A stretch of 64,000 nt of DNA from CAWEDP01 sp963807925 (GCA_963807925.1 CAWEDP010000002.1:1116001-1180000); one strand, 5' to 3'. Positions 1 through 9,947 are shown, counted from the first letter of the stretch. The notes: generated by a model not told the origin, from the sequence alone. Translations and numbers: made by a program.

Positions 1-74
1 GCGATCACGCGATCGTCCTCGAGGAGCGCCACGCTCCCCGTTCGGGTGGTGGTGTCCAGCGCCAGCACACGCAT
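1..74 (-). CDS. tsaB: TsaB, tRNA threonylcarbamoyladenosine biosynthesis protein (N-terminal fragment)
   Basis: Only the first 24 codons are inside the window; the gene runs off the left edge. The ATG is at 74 on the minus strand, and the peptide begins MRVLALDTTTRTGSVALL, the characteristic first strand and turn of the ASKHA-fold protein TsaB (YeaZ). TsaB is known to scaffold TsaD and TsaE in making the t6A37 modification of ANN-decoding tRNAs. The gene is divergent from mutS, with about 130 bases between them that contain no other gene. The identification rests on a short but very typical N-terminus. Confidence 0.8.
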   Translation of the reverse strand, partial: MRVLALDTTTRTGSVALLEDDRVI

Positions 75-205
75 CGTTCACCAGTCGTCGGGTGGTCGGG
101 TCATCGCGTCACATGAATTCGGGATGGAGAAGACGGCCGGACGTGAAAATGACCGCGCGTCCAGATGACCGGATGACCCGACTATCAGATATACACTGAA
201 CCAGT

Positions 206-2866
206 ATGTCCGTGACGCCGGCCATGCGCCAGTACCTGGACGCCAAGCAGCAGCATCGCGACGCGATCCTGCTGTTCCGCATGGGCGACTTCTACGAGAT
301 GTTCTACGAAGACGCGCTGGTCGCCGCTCGCGCGCTCGACCTGACGCTGACCTCCCGGTCCAAGGCCCACAACGGGGGCGGCATCCCGATGTGCGGCGTG
401 CCCTTTCACGCCGTCGACGGCTATATCGCGCGGCTCGTCAGAAAGGGGTTCCGGGTCGCCATCTGCGATCAAGTGGAGGATCCGAAGAAAGCCAAGGGCA
501 TCGTCCGCCGCGAGGTCGTTCGCGTGGTCTCCCCGGGCACACTGACCGACGCCGCCTATCTGGACGCGCGCGAACCAGCCTTCCTCCTGGCGCTGGCGTT
601 GCCCGGCGGGACACGGGCGGCCCCAGGGGATGCCGCGACGATCGGCGCCGCCCTCCTGGATCTCTCCACCGGAGAATTTTCCGCGGCCGAGTACACCGGA
701 CCGGACGGCACCCGGGCGCTCGCGGACGAACTGGCGGTCCTCAACCCCCGGGAAATCCTCGTCCCCGCGGCCGATTCGCCGGACCAATCGGCGAACGCGC
801 TGCTCGCCCGATGGCCCCTGATTGCGGCTTCCGGCGTCCGTCTCACGCCGGTGGACCCGTGGGCCTTCGACCCGGAGTCCGCGCGCCGCACGCTGCTCGA
901 TCAGCTGCGTGCCGGCGCGCTCGAAGGGTTCGGGCTCGATCGACGGCCGGCGGCGGTGGCCGCCGCCGGCGCGCTCGTGCACCACCTTCGCGCCACGCAG
1001 AAGCTGGACCTGGCGCACGTCCGTTCGATCGTGTACCGCGAACGGGGCGATGCGCTCCTCCTCGATCCGACGACGCTCAAGCACCTCGAGATCGTCGAGG
1101 CCGTCGGGGGCGGGCGCGAGGGGTCGCTCCTCCACGAACTGGACCGTACCATCACGTCCATGGGCAGCCGACTCCTGCGCCGGTGGCTGTTGCGGCCGCT
1201 CGTGGCGCTCGAGCCGATCCGCGATCGGCTCGACGCGGTGGAGGAGCTCGCATTTCGCACCACCGAGCGCGGCAAGCTGCGCGAGGCCATCAAGCCGCTG
1301 CTCGATCTGGAGCGGCTCGTGGCGCGGGTGGCGCTCGGCACGGCGGGGCCGCGCGATCTCGTCGGGCTGAAGGTCTCGCTCGGGCTCATTCCCCGCGTTC
1401 GCAGCATTCTCGCCGACCTCCGCGCGCCGCTGGTGACGTCGCTGGTGGCCGGCCTGGACGATGTGGCGGAGGTCCGCGAGGCGATCGAGCGCACGCTCAT
1501 CGACGACCCGCCGGCGCTCACCCGCGACGGCGGCTTCACGCGAGACGGGGTCGACCCGGTGCTGGACGAGTTGAAGACGATCAGCCGGTCCGGCAAGCAG
1601 GTGATTGCCGAACTGGAGGACCGGGAGCGGACGCGCACCGGGATCGGGTCGCTGAAGGTCCGCTACAACCGGGTGTTCGGCTACTACATCGAAGTCTCGA
1701 AATCGAACCTGCACGCGGTGCCGGTCGACTACATTCGCAAGCAGACGATCGCCGGCGGCGAGCGGTTCATCACGCCGGCGCTGAAGGAGTACGAGGAAAA
1801 GGTGCTGGGCGCCGACGAGCGCATTCTCGACAGCGAGGTCGAGATCTTCGAGCGCCTGCGCGCGTCGGTCGCGTCGGAAGCGCCGCGCATCCAGGCGTCA
1901 GCCCGGGCGCTGGCCGCGCTCGATGTGCTTGCCGCGCTCGCGGAAACGGCCTCGGCCGCCAACTACAGCAAGCCGCACGTCCACGACGGCGACGAGCTCT
2001 CGGTGCTCGACGGGCGTCATCCGGTCGTCGAGCGGCGGACGAGCGCGGCCGGCGGCGCCTTCGTGCCCAACGACATCCTGCTGGACGGCTCTGCGCGGCA
2101 GCTGGTCATCCTGACCGGCCCGAACATGGGCGGCAAGTCGACGTATCTGCGTCAGACCGCGCTCGTCTGCCTGATGGCCCAGATGGGATCGTTCGTGCCG
2201 GCCCGCGACGCCAAAGTGCCGCTCGTCGACCGCATCTTCGCCCGTGTCGGAGCGTCCGACAACATCGCCCGCGGCCACTCCACGTTCATGGTCGAAATGC
2301 AGGAGACGGCCCACATCCTCCATGCCGCCTCGTCGCGCAGTCTGGTCGTGCTCGACGAAATCGGCCGCGGCACGGCAACCTTCGACGGGTTGAGCATCGC
2401 CTGGGCGGTCGCCGAGTTTCTCGCCACCAACCCGAGAGCGCGGCCGAAGACGCTGTTTGCGACGCATTACCACGAGCTGACCGACCTCGCCGACGCGCTG
2501 CCGGGCGTCGTCAACTTTCATGTGGACGCGCGGGAATGGAAGGACGACATCGTCTTCCTCCACAAGATCGTGCCGGGCCGCTCCGATCGCAGTTTCGGCA
2601 TCCAGGTCGCCCGCCTCGCCGGCCTGCCGCAGCCGGTCACCGACCGTGCCCGCGACATTCTGGCCGCTCTCGAGCGCGACGAGCTCGCGCGCGGTGGGCG
2701 GCCAGCGGTCAGCGCGACGCCTTCCGGGCCGCAGGAGCAGCTGGGTCTCTTTCAAGGCGCCGACGATGCGTTTCGTCGTCGCATCGCGGCCATCGACATC
2801 GATCGGCTCACGCCGCTCGATGCGCTCACGCTGCTGGCAGACTTGAAGAAGGAAGCGGCCGGATGA
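206..2866 (+). CDS. mutS: DNA mismatch repair ATPase MutS
   Basis: An 886-residue protein of normal MutS length. The mismatch-contacting Phe-x-Glu motif lies at F29-E31 (in GDFYEMF), the Walker A loop GPNMGGKS at 638-645, and the DEIGRGT Walker B segment and the FATHYHEL switch follow. MutS recognises mismatches and small loops and recruits MutL in an ATP-dependent way. The ATG at 206 has no Shine-Dalgarno sequence, and a -10-like TATACA/TACACT at 190-197 ends only about 8 bases before it, so the mRNA could be leaderless. The stop codon overlaps the next start (ATGA at 2863-2866), which suggests coupling to the downstream lipoprotein gene. Confidence 0.97.
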   Translation: MSVTPAMRQYLDAKQQHRDAILLFRMGDFYEMFYEDALVAARALDLTLTSRSKAHNGGGIPMCGVPFHAVDGYIARLVRKGFRVAICDQVEDPKKAKGIVRREVVRVVSPGTLTDAAYLDAREPAFLLALALPGGTRAAPGDAATIGAALLDLSTGEFSAAEYTGPDGTRALADELAVLNPREILVPAADSPDQSANALLARWPLIAASGVRLTPVDPWAFDPESARRTLLDQLRAGALEGFGLDRRPAAVAAAGALVHHLRATQKLDLAHVRSIVYRERGDALLLDPTTLKHLEIVEAVGGGREGSLLHELDRTITSMGSRLLRRWLLRPLVALEPIRDRLDAVEELAFRTTERGKLREAIKPLLDLERLVARVALGTAGPRDLVGLKVSLGLIPRVRSILADLRAPLVTSLVAGLDDVAEVREAIERTLIDDPPALTRDGGFTRDGVDPVLDELKTISRSGKQVIAELEDRERTRTGIGSLKVRYNRVFGYYIEVSKSNLHAVPVDYIRKQTIAGGERFITPALKEYEEKVLGADERILDSEVEIFERLRASVASEAPRIQASARALAALDVLAALAETASAANYSKPHVHDGDELSVLDGRHPVVERRTSAAGGAFVPNDILLDGSARQLVILTGPNMGGKSTYLRQTALVCLMAQMGSFVPARDAKVPLVDRIFARVGASDNIARGHSTFMVEMQETAHILHAASSRSLVVLDEIGRGTATFDGLSIAWAVAEFLATNPRARPKTLFATHYHELTDLADALPGVVNFHVDAREWKDDIVFLHKIVPGRSDRSFGIQVARLAGLPQPVTDRARDILAALERDELARGGRPAVSATPSGPQEQLGLFQGADDAFRRRIAAIDIDRLTPLDALTLLADLKKEAAG

Positions 2867-4443
2867 AAGGCAGGCCACGGGCGACCGATCGAGGCTGCCG
2901 CATGCCGCTCGTCGCGGCAGTTGCGACGCTCCTCCTCTCACCCGGCTGCATCCGGCGGCCCGTCGACAATCCCAACGTCATCGTCATGGGGATGACGAGC
3001 GGTCCCAACAACCTGGATCCGCGCATCGGCACCGACGACACATCGCAGAAGATCGGCCAGCTGATCTTCAGCAGCCTCATGACGCTCGACAGTCATCTGC
3101 AGGTCGTGCCCCAGCTCGCCGAGCGGATCGACACGCCCGATCCGTTGACGTATCTCATTGGCGTGAAGCGAGGGGTGAAATTTCACGACGGGCACGAGTT
3201 GACCGCGGCCGACGTCGCGTACACCTTCAACAGCCTGCTCGCGCCCGGCTTCGTGTCCCCGCTGCGCGGCGCCTATCGCCTGATCGGCAGCGTGGAGGTG
3301 AAGGATCGGTACACGGTCGCCTTCCATCTCAAAGAGCCGTTCGGCTCCTTTCTGGGAAACCTGGTCCTCCCCCCCATCGTGCCGGCCGGCGCAGGCCTCT
3401 CGTTCCGCGAGCATCCGATCGGCACCGGGCCGTACAGGTTCGTGCGGTACCTGACCGACGACAGGATCGAGCTGGCGGCATTCGACGACTACTACGAAGG
3501 CCGTCCGCGCAACGATGGCCTCGTCCTCCGCTTCGTCCCGGATGACATCATGCGGGGTCTCGAACTGCGGAAGGGCACGATGGACCTGGCGATCAACGAC
3601 ATCGCCCCCGACATCGTGCACCAGCTCGAGCAGGCGCCGACGCTGCAGCTCGTGGAATCGCGCGGCACCGACTACCAGTACATCGGGCTGAATCTCCGCG
3701 ACCCCATCCTCCAGGACCTGCGCGTGCGGCAGGCGCTCGCGTACTCGATCGACTGCCAGGCGATCATCGAGTACCTCCGCCGCGGCCTCGCCTACCCGGC
3801 CGTCGGCATGATTCCGCCGGTCGCATGGGCCTTCCAGCCGGACGTGTTCAGGTTCTCCCACAATCCGGCGCGGGCGAAGCAGCTGCTCGACGACGCCGGC
3901 TATCCCGACCCCGACGGTGACGGCCCGGCGACGCGCTTCACGCTGTCGCTCAAGGTGTCGAATATCGAGTTCAACCGCCTCCAGTCGGCCTTCATCCAGC
4001 AGAACCTCAAGGAGGTCGGCATCGGCCTCGACGTGCGGATGTACGAATTCGCCACGCTCTACGCGGACGTGCTCAGCGGCAGCTTCCAGATGTACACCCT
4101 GCAGTGGACCGGGGGATACGCGGCCGATCCGGACATTCTTCGGCGCGCGTTCCACTCCCAGCAGGTTCCGCCGACGGGATACAACCGGGGGTACTTCAGC
4201 GATCCGCGGGTCGACGCCCTCATCGACCGCGCCACCGTCTCGACCGACCTGGCGGAGCGCCGACGCCTGTACGGTGAAGTCCAGAAGATTCTCGCGCGCG
4301 ACGTGCCGTACATCAGCCTGTGGGACAAGACCAACTACGCCGTGGCCCAGCGCTCGCTGTCCGGCATTCATCTGCGGCCCGCGGCGGACCTGCTCTTCCT
4401 GAAAGATGTCGCGCGCACCGCGGATCGTCAGCCTGTCCACTAG
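2863..4443 (+). CDS. ABC transporter substrate-binding lipoprotein, peptide/nickel type (SBP_bac_5)
   Basis: A 526-residue family-5 extracellular solute-binding protein (DppA/OppA-like). The start is the ATG overlapping the mutS stop. A signal peptide ends in a lipobox around LLLSPGC, with Cys29 as the likely lipidated residue. The mature part opens with GMTSGPNNLDPRIG and contains VKFHDGHELTAADVAYTF, both typical of oligopeptide binders. No permease or ATPase genes adjoin it, so the transporter partners must lie elsewhere or the protein works alone. Its 3' end overlaps the next gene by 38 bases. The ligand cannot be read from the sequence. Confidence 0.9.
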   Translation: MKGRPRATDRGCRMPLVAAVATLLLSPGCIRRPVDNPNVIVMGMTSGPNNLDPRIGTDDTSQKIGQLIFSSLMTLDSHLQVVPQLAERIDTPDPLTYLIGVKRGVKFHDGHELTAADVAYTFNSLLAPGFVSPLRGAYRLIGSVEVKDRYTVAFHLKEPFGSFLGNLVLPPIVPAGAGLSFREHPIGTGPYRFVRYLTDDRIELAAFDDYYEGRPRNDGLVLRFVPDDIMRGLELRKGTMDLAINDIAPDIVHQLEQAPTLQLVESRGTDYQYIGLNLRDPILQDLRVRQALAYSIDCQAIIEYLRRGLAYPAVGMIPPVAWAFQPDVFRFSHNPARAKQLLDDAGYPDPDGDGPATRFTLSLKVSNIEFNRLQSAFIQQNLKEVGIGLDVRMYEFATLYADVLSGSFQMYTLQWTGGYAADPDILRRAFHSQQVPPTGYNRGYFSDPRVDALIDRATVSTDLAERRRLYGEVQKILARDVPYISLWDKTNYAVAQRSLSGIHLRPAADLLFLKDVARTADRQPVH

Positions 4444-7327
4444 CCTGTTCGTCGTGGCGCTGGCTGCGAGCGCCGGCGCGACCACACCCTTCGATCCGGC
4501 CCATCGCTTCCGCACGCTGGAGACGACGCACTTCTCGATTCACTTCCACCAGGGCGAAGAGGGGATGGCGCGACGTCTCGCTGCGATCGCCGAGGACGTC
4601 TGGCGGCGCCTCGAGCCGCCGCTCGGCGTCCGCCCGCCGCCGCATACGGAGGTGGTCCTCGCCGACTGGACCGAGCTGTCCAACGGTTTCGCAACGCCTG
4701 TGCCCTACGACACGGTGGTCGTCACCGCCGCCTGGCCGTCCGGCGCCGAGTTCATCGGCAGGACAGACGATTGGTTGCGGCTCGTCTTCACCCACGAGTT
4801 CACCCACATCGTGCACCTCGATCGGTCCGAGGGGTGGGCGCGCGCGGTGCGCCAGGTGTTCGGCCGCCTGCCGCTCGCGTTCCCCAACGTCTACCTGCCG
4901 GAGTGGCAAATCGAGGGGCTGGCGACATACGAAGAGAGCGCCCTGACCGGAGAGGGCCGGCTGCACGCCGGCGATTTCGGCGCCATCGTCGACGAGGCGG
5001 CGCGCTGCGGACGGTTCGAGCCGCTCGACCGCGTGAATGGCGGCGTGAGCGCGTGGCCATCCGACTACGGCGCGTACGCCTACGGCGCCGGCTTTCATCG
5101 GTATCTCGCCGACCGTTTCGGGCTGGAGAGCCTCGCCGCGCTCGCAGCGGTGACGGCGCGGAGGGTGCCGTACACCGCGTCGCGCGCGTTCGACGAGGTG
5201 TACGGCGAGTCGCTCGGCGTGCTCTGGCGCGAGTATCAGAACGCCAGCAGCCGCGCCGGGGCGGCAATCGACAACGACCCGACGCCCGCGGCGGGCGCTC
5301 GACGGCTGACTCGCCAGGGATTCATCGTCGCCGGCCCCCGGTTCGATCGATTCTCCCGCGCGCAGCGGATCATCTACTCGGCCCGCGGCCCCGACGGGTT
5401 CCCCACGCTCTACGCCGTCCCGACCGACGGCAGCCGGCCGACGGCGCTCGCCGAACGTTATCTTGGGTCCACGACAGGGCTGACCGATCGAACCATGTAC
5501 TTCGATCAGCTGGAGCTCCGCCGCAGCAGCGGGCTGTACGGCGACCTGTACGCGTTGGATCGTGCGACGGGGCGCGTGTCCCGCCTCACCCAGGAGGCGC
5601 GGCTGCTCGATCCCGACGCGTCGCCCGACGGCGCGACGCTCGTCGCCGTTCAGAGCCGACCGGGGCGTCGCAACCTGGTGACCATCGCCCTGACCAGCGG
5701 CAGCCTGCGGCCCGTCACGCTGGTGTCGCAGCCCGACACACAGTTCAACACGCCGCGCTGGTCTCCCGACGGCCGCCTGATCGCGGCCGAGCGTCATCGA
5801 CCGGGCCATCAGTCTGAAATCGTCGTCGTCGACCCGGCGTCGAGAAGCGTCCGGATCGTGGCGTCCGAGACGGACACCCGGTTCGTGACGCCGGCATGGC
5901 GCCCGGATGGACGCGCCATTGTCGCGGCGGCCGATGTCCGGGAGGGGCCGTTCAACCTGTACGAAATTTCGCTCGATGCCCTCCCGTCCGCGCCGCTTCG
6001 ACAACTCTCCCACACGACGGGGGGCGCCATGGCGCCGGATGTCTCGCCCGACGGCGCGGCCATCGTGTTCGTCGGCTACACGGTCGACGGCTTCGACGTG
6101 TTCATGGAGCCGTATCCTCCGGCCGACCGGACGCTGAGCTCGAACCCGTCCGATCGTGTCGAGCCGCGGTCGGACCAGGGCGGCGCTGCGCCGACTCCCC
6201 CGCTGCCCGAAGCGGCAGCCGCCTCGGTCCGGTACTCCCCGTTTCACACCCTCAAGCCCACGAGTTGGTTTCCGACCGTTCAGAGCGACGGACATCAGGT
6301 GCGGATCGGTGCCGGAACCAGCGGCACGGACGTCCTGGGCTATCACAGCTATCAGGTGTCGTCGAGCTGGCTGGCCGCAGCGCCCGCGGGGGCGACCACG
6401 CCGAATCGCAGGACGCCGGACTGGACCGCCGCGTACGCCTACCAGCGGTGGCAGCTGACGCCCTTTGCCTCCGCTTCGTCGGCCACATCGTTCTTCGCCG
6501 GCGGTGCCGATGCGGCCGGCGTGCCGTTGACTGCGACCGAACGGGAGCGTCAGATCCAGGTGGGCGTGCTGCTGGGGGTCGCGCACGTGCGCACGTCGCA
6601 GCGTGCGCTCACATCGTACTCGCTCGCGTCCGACGAGTTGTCTGCGGGCGACGAGCGCCTCACCGTGCGCCGGGCGGCGTGGCGCGCCGGATGGTCGTTC
6701 ACCTCGGCGAGGCAGTACGGGTATTCGGTCAGCCCGGAGGGCGGCATCGCATTCGGAGCCACGATCGAGGTCGTCCGGCAGGCCCTCGGTGCGTCGGCAG
6801 ATGCCGACGCCGTCACCGCCGACGGTCGGATGTACTGGTCGCCGTTCGGGCGGCACCAGGTGCTGGCCGTCCGCCTCGCGGCCGGACGGTCGAGCGGCGA
6901 TCCGATCCTGCGCCGCACCTTCCACCTCGGCGGGGCGCAATCGAACGGGAGCACGCTCGATTTCGGCCGGAACGCCATCAGTCTGCTGCGCGGCTTCGAG
7001 AGCGACACCTTTGCGGGCAATCACGTCGCGCTCGTGAATGCCGACTATCGCTTTCCCCTGGCTCGCCCGCAGCGCGGCCATGGCACATGGCCCGTGCTCG
7101 TTCACACCGTACATGCGGCGGTGTTCGCCGATATGGGTCACGCGTGGACGCGGTCGTTCACCGCCGCAGACCTGAAGGCGTCGGTTGGCGCCGAGCTGTC
7201 GGCGAAGGTCGTGGCCGGGTACTGGTTTCCGCTGACTGCGACGGCCGGAGCGGCCTGGGGGCGGGACGGCAGCGGCGTTGTCAGGAACGGCGCGTCGATC
7301 TACGTGCGTCTCGGAGGGTCGTTCTGA
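4406..7327 (+). CDS. HExxH metalloprotease-like / TolB-type propeller / Omp85-like barrel protein
   Basis: A 973-residue exported protein with three recognisable parts. After a signal peptide (about residues 1-25), the N-terminal domain carries HEFTH at 130-134 and, 36 residues on, EGLATYEE with E170 as a candidate third zinc ligand, the layout of a gluzincin or peptidase-MA-like domain. The middle (roughly 290-590) has repeated PDG and WSPDG/WRPDG motifs of PD40/TolB propeller blades. The C-terminal part (about 610-973) alternates like a beta-barrel, includes LLRGFES resembling the Omp85 L6 loop motif, and ends in Phe. It probably sits in the outer membrane with the propeller and protease-like domain attached. 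Proteolytic activity is inferred only. It overlaps the upstream lipoprotein gene and faces the TPR gene. Confidence 0.8.
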   Translation: MSRAPRIVSLSTSLFVVALAASAGATTPFDPAHRFRTLETTHFSIHFHQGEEGMARRLAAIAEDVWRRLEPPLGVRPPPHTEVVLADWTELSNGFATPVPYDTVVVTAAWPSGAEFIGRTDDWLRLVFTHEFTHIVHLDRSEGWARAVRQVFGRLPLAFPNVYLPEWQIEGLATYEESALTGEGRLHAGDFGAIVDEAARCGRFEPLDRVNGGVSAWPSDYGAYAYGAGFHRYLADRFGLESLAALAAVTARRVPYTASRAFDEVYGESLGVLWREYQNASSRAGAAIDNDPTPAAGARRLTRQGFIVAGPRFDRFSRAQRIIYSARGPDGFPTLYAVPTDGSRPTALAERYLGSTTGLTDRTMYFDQLELRRSSGLYGDLYALDRATGRVSRLTQEARLLDPDASPDGATLVAVQSRPGRRNLVTIALTSGSLRPVTLVSQPDTQFNTPRWSPDGRLIAAERHRPGHQSEIVVVDPASRSVRIVASETDTRFVTPAWRPDGRAIVAAADVREGPFNLYEISLDALPSAPLRQLSHTTGGAMAPDVSPDGAAIVFVGYTVDGFDVFMEPYPPADRTLSSNPSDRVEPRSDQGGAAPTPPLPEAAAASVRYSPFHTLKPTSWFPTVQSDGHQVRIGAGTSGTDVLGYHSYQVSSSWLAAAPAGATTPNRRTPDWTAAYAYQRWQLTPFASASSATSFFAGGADAAGVPLTATERERQIQVGVLLGVAHVRTSQRALTSYSLASDELSAGDERLTVRRAAWRAGWSFTSARQYGYSVSPEGGIAFGATIEVVRQALGASADADAVTADGRMYWSPFGRHQVLAVRLAAGRSSGDPILRRTFHLGGAQSNGSTLDFGRNAISLLRGFESDTFAGNHVALVNADYRFPLARPQRGHGTWPVLVHTVHAAVFADMGHAWTRSFTAADLKASVGAELSAKVVAGYWFPLTATAGAAWGRDGSGVVRNGASIYVRLGGSF

Positions 7328-7354
7328 CCGGCGCCATGGTGTCGGCCGGACCCG

Positions 7355-8074
7355 CTACGCCGCTTTGTTCAGCGTCTCGAGCTCGCGCTTCGCGTCCTGC
7401 GTGTACGGTGAGTCGGGGTATTCCTCCACGAGCCGATTGAAGGTCTGCTGCGCCTCGGCGCGCTTGCCGGCGTCGCGGTACACGCGGCCGAGCTCCATCA
7501 GGATGCCGTCCACGGGAAGCGGTCCGTCCTTGCGCTGCGAGGCCTCTTTCAGGGTGTTGATGGCCGCATCGTACTGGCCGGCACGCGCCTGCGCCTCGGC
7601 CAGTCCGAGCTGGGCGATCTGCCCGTGGATGGCGCTGCCGCCGCGGCGCAGCACCTCCTGGTAGGCGGCAACGGCCGCCGTGGCGTTACCGAGCGCCAGT
7701 TCGTCGGCGGCCTCCTGATAGCGCGCGAAGATGCCGGCGTCGGTTGAGGGATAGGCGTCGGCCGCCGCCTTGAATTTCGCCATCGCCGTCTCCAGCCGCG
7801 CACGGTCGGTCGGGTAGCTGCCCGGCGCCGCCGGGGTGCCCGGACTGGCGACCGGCGCCTCCTGGACCGCCAGGGCGTCGGCCAGCAGCGCATGCGCACG
7901 CGACTGGACGTGCTCGCGCCACAGGAAGTAACCGCCCGCTGCGATGGCGACGACCAGGAGCGCCACGGCGATCTTCGTTGTCTGGTCGCGCCGCTCCTCG
8001 TAGAACGCCCGGGCCCTGAGCGCGAACTGCTGAAGCTCGTTCTCTTTCAGGTGGTGCCGCTGCGCGCGCTTCAT
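7355..8074 (-). CDS. Membrane-anchored tetratricopeptide repeat protein, YfgM-like
   Basis: A 239-residue protein with a basic N-terminus (MKRAQRHHLKENEL), one transmembrane helix at about residues 34-53 (IAVALLVVAIAAGGYFLW), and TPR-like helical pairs to the end. It resembles the YfgM/CpoB-type ancillary proteins that sit in the inner membrane near the Sec translocon or assist envelope assembly; that role is family knowledge, not shown here. The final repeat contains RLVEEYPDSPYTQDAKREL, a classic TPR pattern. It follows the ABC exporter genes on the same strand after a gap of about 30 bases and converges on the propeller-barrel gene. Confidence 0.85.
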   Translation of the reverse strand: MKRAQRHHLKENELQQFALRARAFYEERRDQTTKIAVALLVVAIAAGGYFLWREHVQSRAHALLADALAVQEAPVASPGTPAAPGSYPTDRARLETAMAKFKAAADAYPSTDAGIFARYQEAADELALGNATAAVAAYQEVLRRGGSAIHGQIAQLGLAEAQARAGQYDAAINTLKEASQRKDGPLPVDGILMELGRVYRDAGKRAEAQQTFNRLVEEYPDSPYTQDAKRELETLNKAA

Positions 8075-8107
8075 ATCCCGTTCATCTTATCGCGTTTGCC
8101 GTCCACG

Positions 8108-8905
8108 TCAGTCCGCCTTTCCAAACTGCCACACGGCCGGGACGATGAACACGAGCGCGAGGCCCGCCATCACCGTCACATCGACCGCGATTGGGTGCAG
8201 GGTGAGCGTCTGCAGCAGGCCCGGCGACACGTTCCGGCGAAGCGCAGCGCCTCGCATCGAATCCACGCCGTAGGTGACCGGGTCGAGGTTCGAGAGCCAG
8301 GCGAGCCAGAGCGGTACGCCGCGCAGCGGGAAGAAGGCGCCGGACAGAAAGAACATCGGCATCAACAGGAAGTTCATGATCATCTGGAAGCCTTCCATGG
8401 ACCGCTGCCGCGCCGCAATCATGGTCCCGAGGGCGGTCATCACCGTTGCCATCAGGAGCATCAGCCCAATCAGGACCACGACCTGATCCCACGACAGCCT
8501 GATCCCGATGAACGGCGCCAGCAGCAGCAACACGACGCCCTGGAACATCGCGACCGTCGCGCCGCCGGCCACCTTGCCCAGCGCCACGGCCGTCCGCGCC
8601 ACCGGGGCAACCATCACCTCTTTCAGGAATCCGAACTCCCGATCCCAGACGATCGAGATCGCCGAGAAGATCGAGGTGAAGAGCACGGCCATCGCGAGAA
8701 TGCCGGGAAACATGAACTGTCGGAAGTTCAAGGCGCCCCCGGCCGTGCTCGAAATGGCGGTCGCCAGACCGGTTCCAAACACGAACAGGTAGAGCAGCGG
8801 TTGCGCCAGCGACGCGACGATGCGGGGACGATCGCGGACGAACCGGAGCACGTCGCGATACCAGATCGTGTAGGCGCCCTTGAGGTTCCTGCGCAGCACG
8901 TTCAT
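8108..8905 (-). CDS. ABC-2 type transporter permease
   Basis: A 265-residue integral membrane protein with about six hydrophobic helices and the ABC-2 signature region around FFLSGAFFPLRGVPLWL. It is the membrane partner of the ATPase encoded immediately upstream; together they form a DrrAB/YadGH-like exporter, with unknown substrate. I chose the ATG at 8905 because it makes a 4-base ATGA overlap with the ATPase stop. A GTG at 8923 would add six residues. A GGAGG lies just two bases before the ATG, closer than usual. Confidence 0.92.
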   Translation of the reverse strand: MNVLRRNLKGAYTIWYRDVLRFVRDRPRIVASLAQPLLYLFVFGTGLATAISSTAGGALNFRQFMFPGILAMAVLFTSIFSAISIVWDREFGFLKEVMVAPVARTAVALGKVAGGATVAMFQGVVLLLLAPFIGIRLSWDQVVVLIGLMLLMATVMTALGTMIAARQRSMEGFQMIMNFLLMPMFFLSGAFFPLRGVPLWLAWLSNLDPVTYGVDSMRGAALRRNVSPGLLQTLTLHPIAVDVTVMAGLALVFIVPAVWQFGKAD

Positions 8906-9921
8906 CTCCTCCGGCCGGTCCACATTTGCGCCATCTGCCGGAGCGGCTGCACCGCGTCGGCTTCGGACGCGCGAATGGCATGGCCCGTCAGCTTCACGAA
9001 GACGTCTTCCAGGGTCGGGCGGCTCAGATTGACGCTCTGGACGGCGAGCGGCTCTCCCGAATCGCCAAAGAGCTCCATCATCCGCGGAATGAACCGATCG
9101 CCGTCGGTCGTTTCGACGATCAGCTGCCCGTCAGGGCCGCCTCGCACTTCGATCCCGGCCACCGTCTTGAGCTTTTCCGTGGCCCGATCGTTGTCGGAGG
9201 TCCGCACCGAGATGATGTCGCCGCCCACCATGGCCTTCAGCTTCGGCGGCGTGTCGAGCGCCACGATCCGTCCGTGATCGATGATCGCAATCCGATCGCA
9301 GTGCTCCGCCTCGTCCATGTAGTGCGTCGTCATGAACATGGTGACGTTCTCCTGCTGGCGAAGCTTCAGCAGGTACTGCCAGATGTGCCGGCGCGTTTGC
9401 GGGTCGAGCCCGATCGTGGGCTCGTCGAGAAAGAGCACCTTCGGATGGTGGAGCAGGCCCCTGGCGATCTCGAGCCGGCGCTTCATGCCCCCGGAGTAGG
9501 TGCGGACCGTGGCGTCCGCCTTGTCGCCGAGGTCCACCATGGCCAGCAGCTCTGCCGCGCGCCGGGCGAAGGTGGCGCCCGGCACGTCGTACAGCATGGC
9601 GTGAAAGCGCAGGTTCTCGCGACCGGTCAGCCGGTCATCCAGGCTGGCATCCTGAAAGATGACGCCGATCGACTGGCGGACCCCCGCCGGGTTGGTCGCA
9701 ACGTCGCAGCCGTTGATGGTCGCCGTTCCCGAAGTCGGCCGCATCATGGTGCAGAGCATGTTGATGGTGGTCGACTTGCCGGCGCCATTCGGACCGAGGA
9801 AGCCGAAGATCTCGCCCTGACCCACGCTGAAGTCGACAGCGTTGACGGCGACGAACTCCCCGAACTTGCGAACCAGCTTGCGAGCTTCGATGGCGTTCAT
9901 GGCAGATTCCCCGGCGGGCAT
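8902..9921 (-). CDS. ABC transporter ATP-binding protein, DrrA/CcmA-like
   Basis: A 339-residue ATPase. Walker A GPNGAGKS is at 43-50, the Q-loop region reads GVIFQDASLDDRLTG, the signature is YSGGMKRRLEIA, and Walker B is VLFLDEPTIGLD. The C-terminal extension (about 230-339) matches the DUF4162-like tail common in DrrA-type exporters. The start at 9921 is supported by GGGAGG seven bases upstream. It energises the permease encoded downstream with an overlapping stop/start. Typical substrates of the family are lipids or drug-like molecules, but nothing here identifies one. Confidence 0.95.
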   Translation of the reverse strand: MPAGESAMNAIEARKLVRKFGEFVAVNAVDFSVGQGEIFGFLGPNGAGKSTTINMLCTMMRPTSGTATINGCDVATNPAGVRQSIGVIFQDASLDDRLTGRENLRFHAMLYDVPGATFARRAAELLAMVDLGDKADATVRTYSGGMKRRLEIARGLLHHPKVLFLDEPTIGLDPQTRRHIWQYLLKLRQQENVTMFMTTHYMDEAEHCDRIAIIDHGRIVALDTPPKLKAMVGGDIISVRTSDNDRATEKLKTVAGIEVRGGPDGQLIVETTDGDRFIPRMMELFGDSGEPLAVQSVNLSRPTLEDVFVKLTGHAIRASEADAVQPLRQMAQMWTGRRR

Positions 9922-9947
9922 GAAATGACCTCCCTGCGTAATGTCCG

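Noticed and set aside
391..4443. Single very long plus-strand frame running through mutS into the lipoprotein gene
   Set aside because: The first part is an out-of-frame reading of mutS; only the part from 2863 is a real gene with its own signal peptide.
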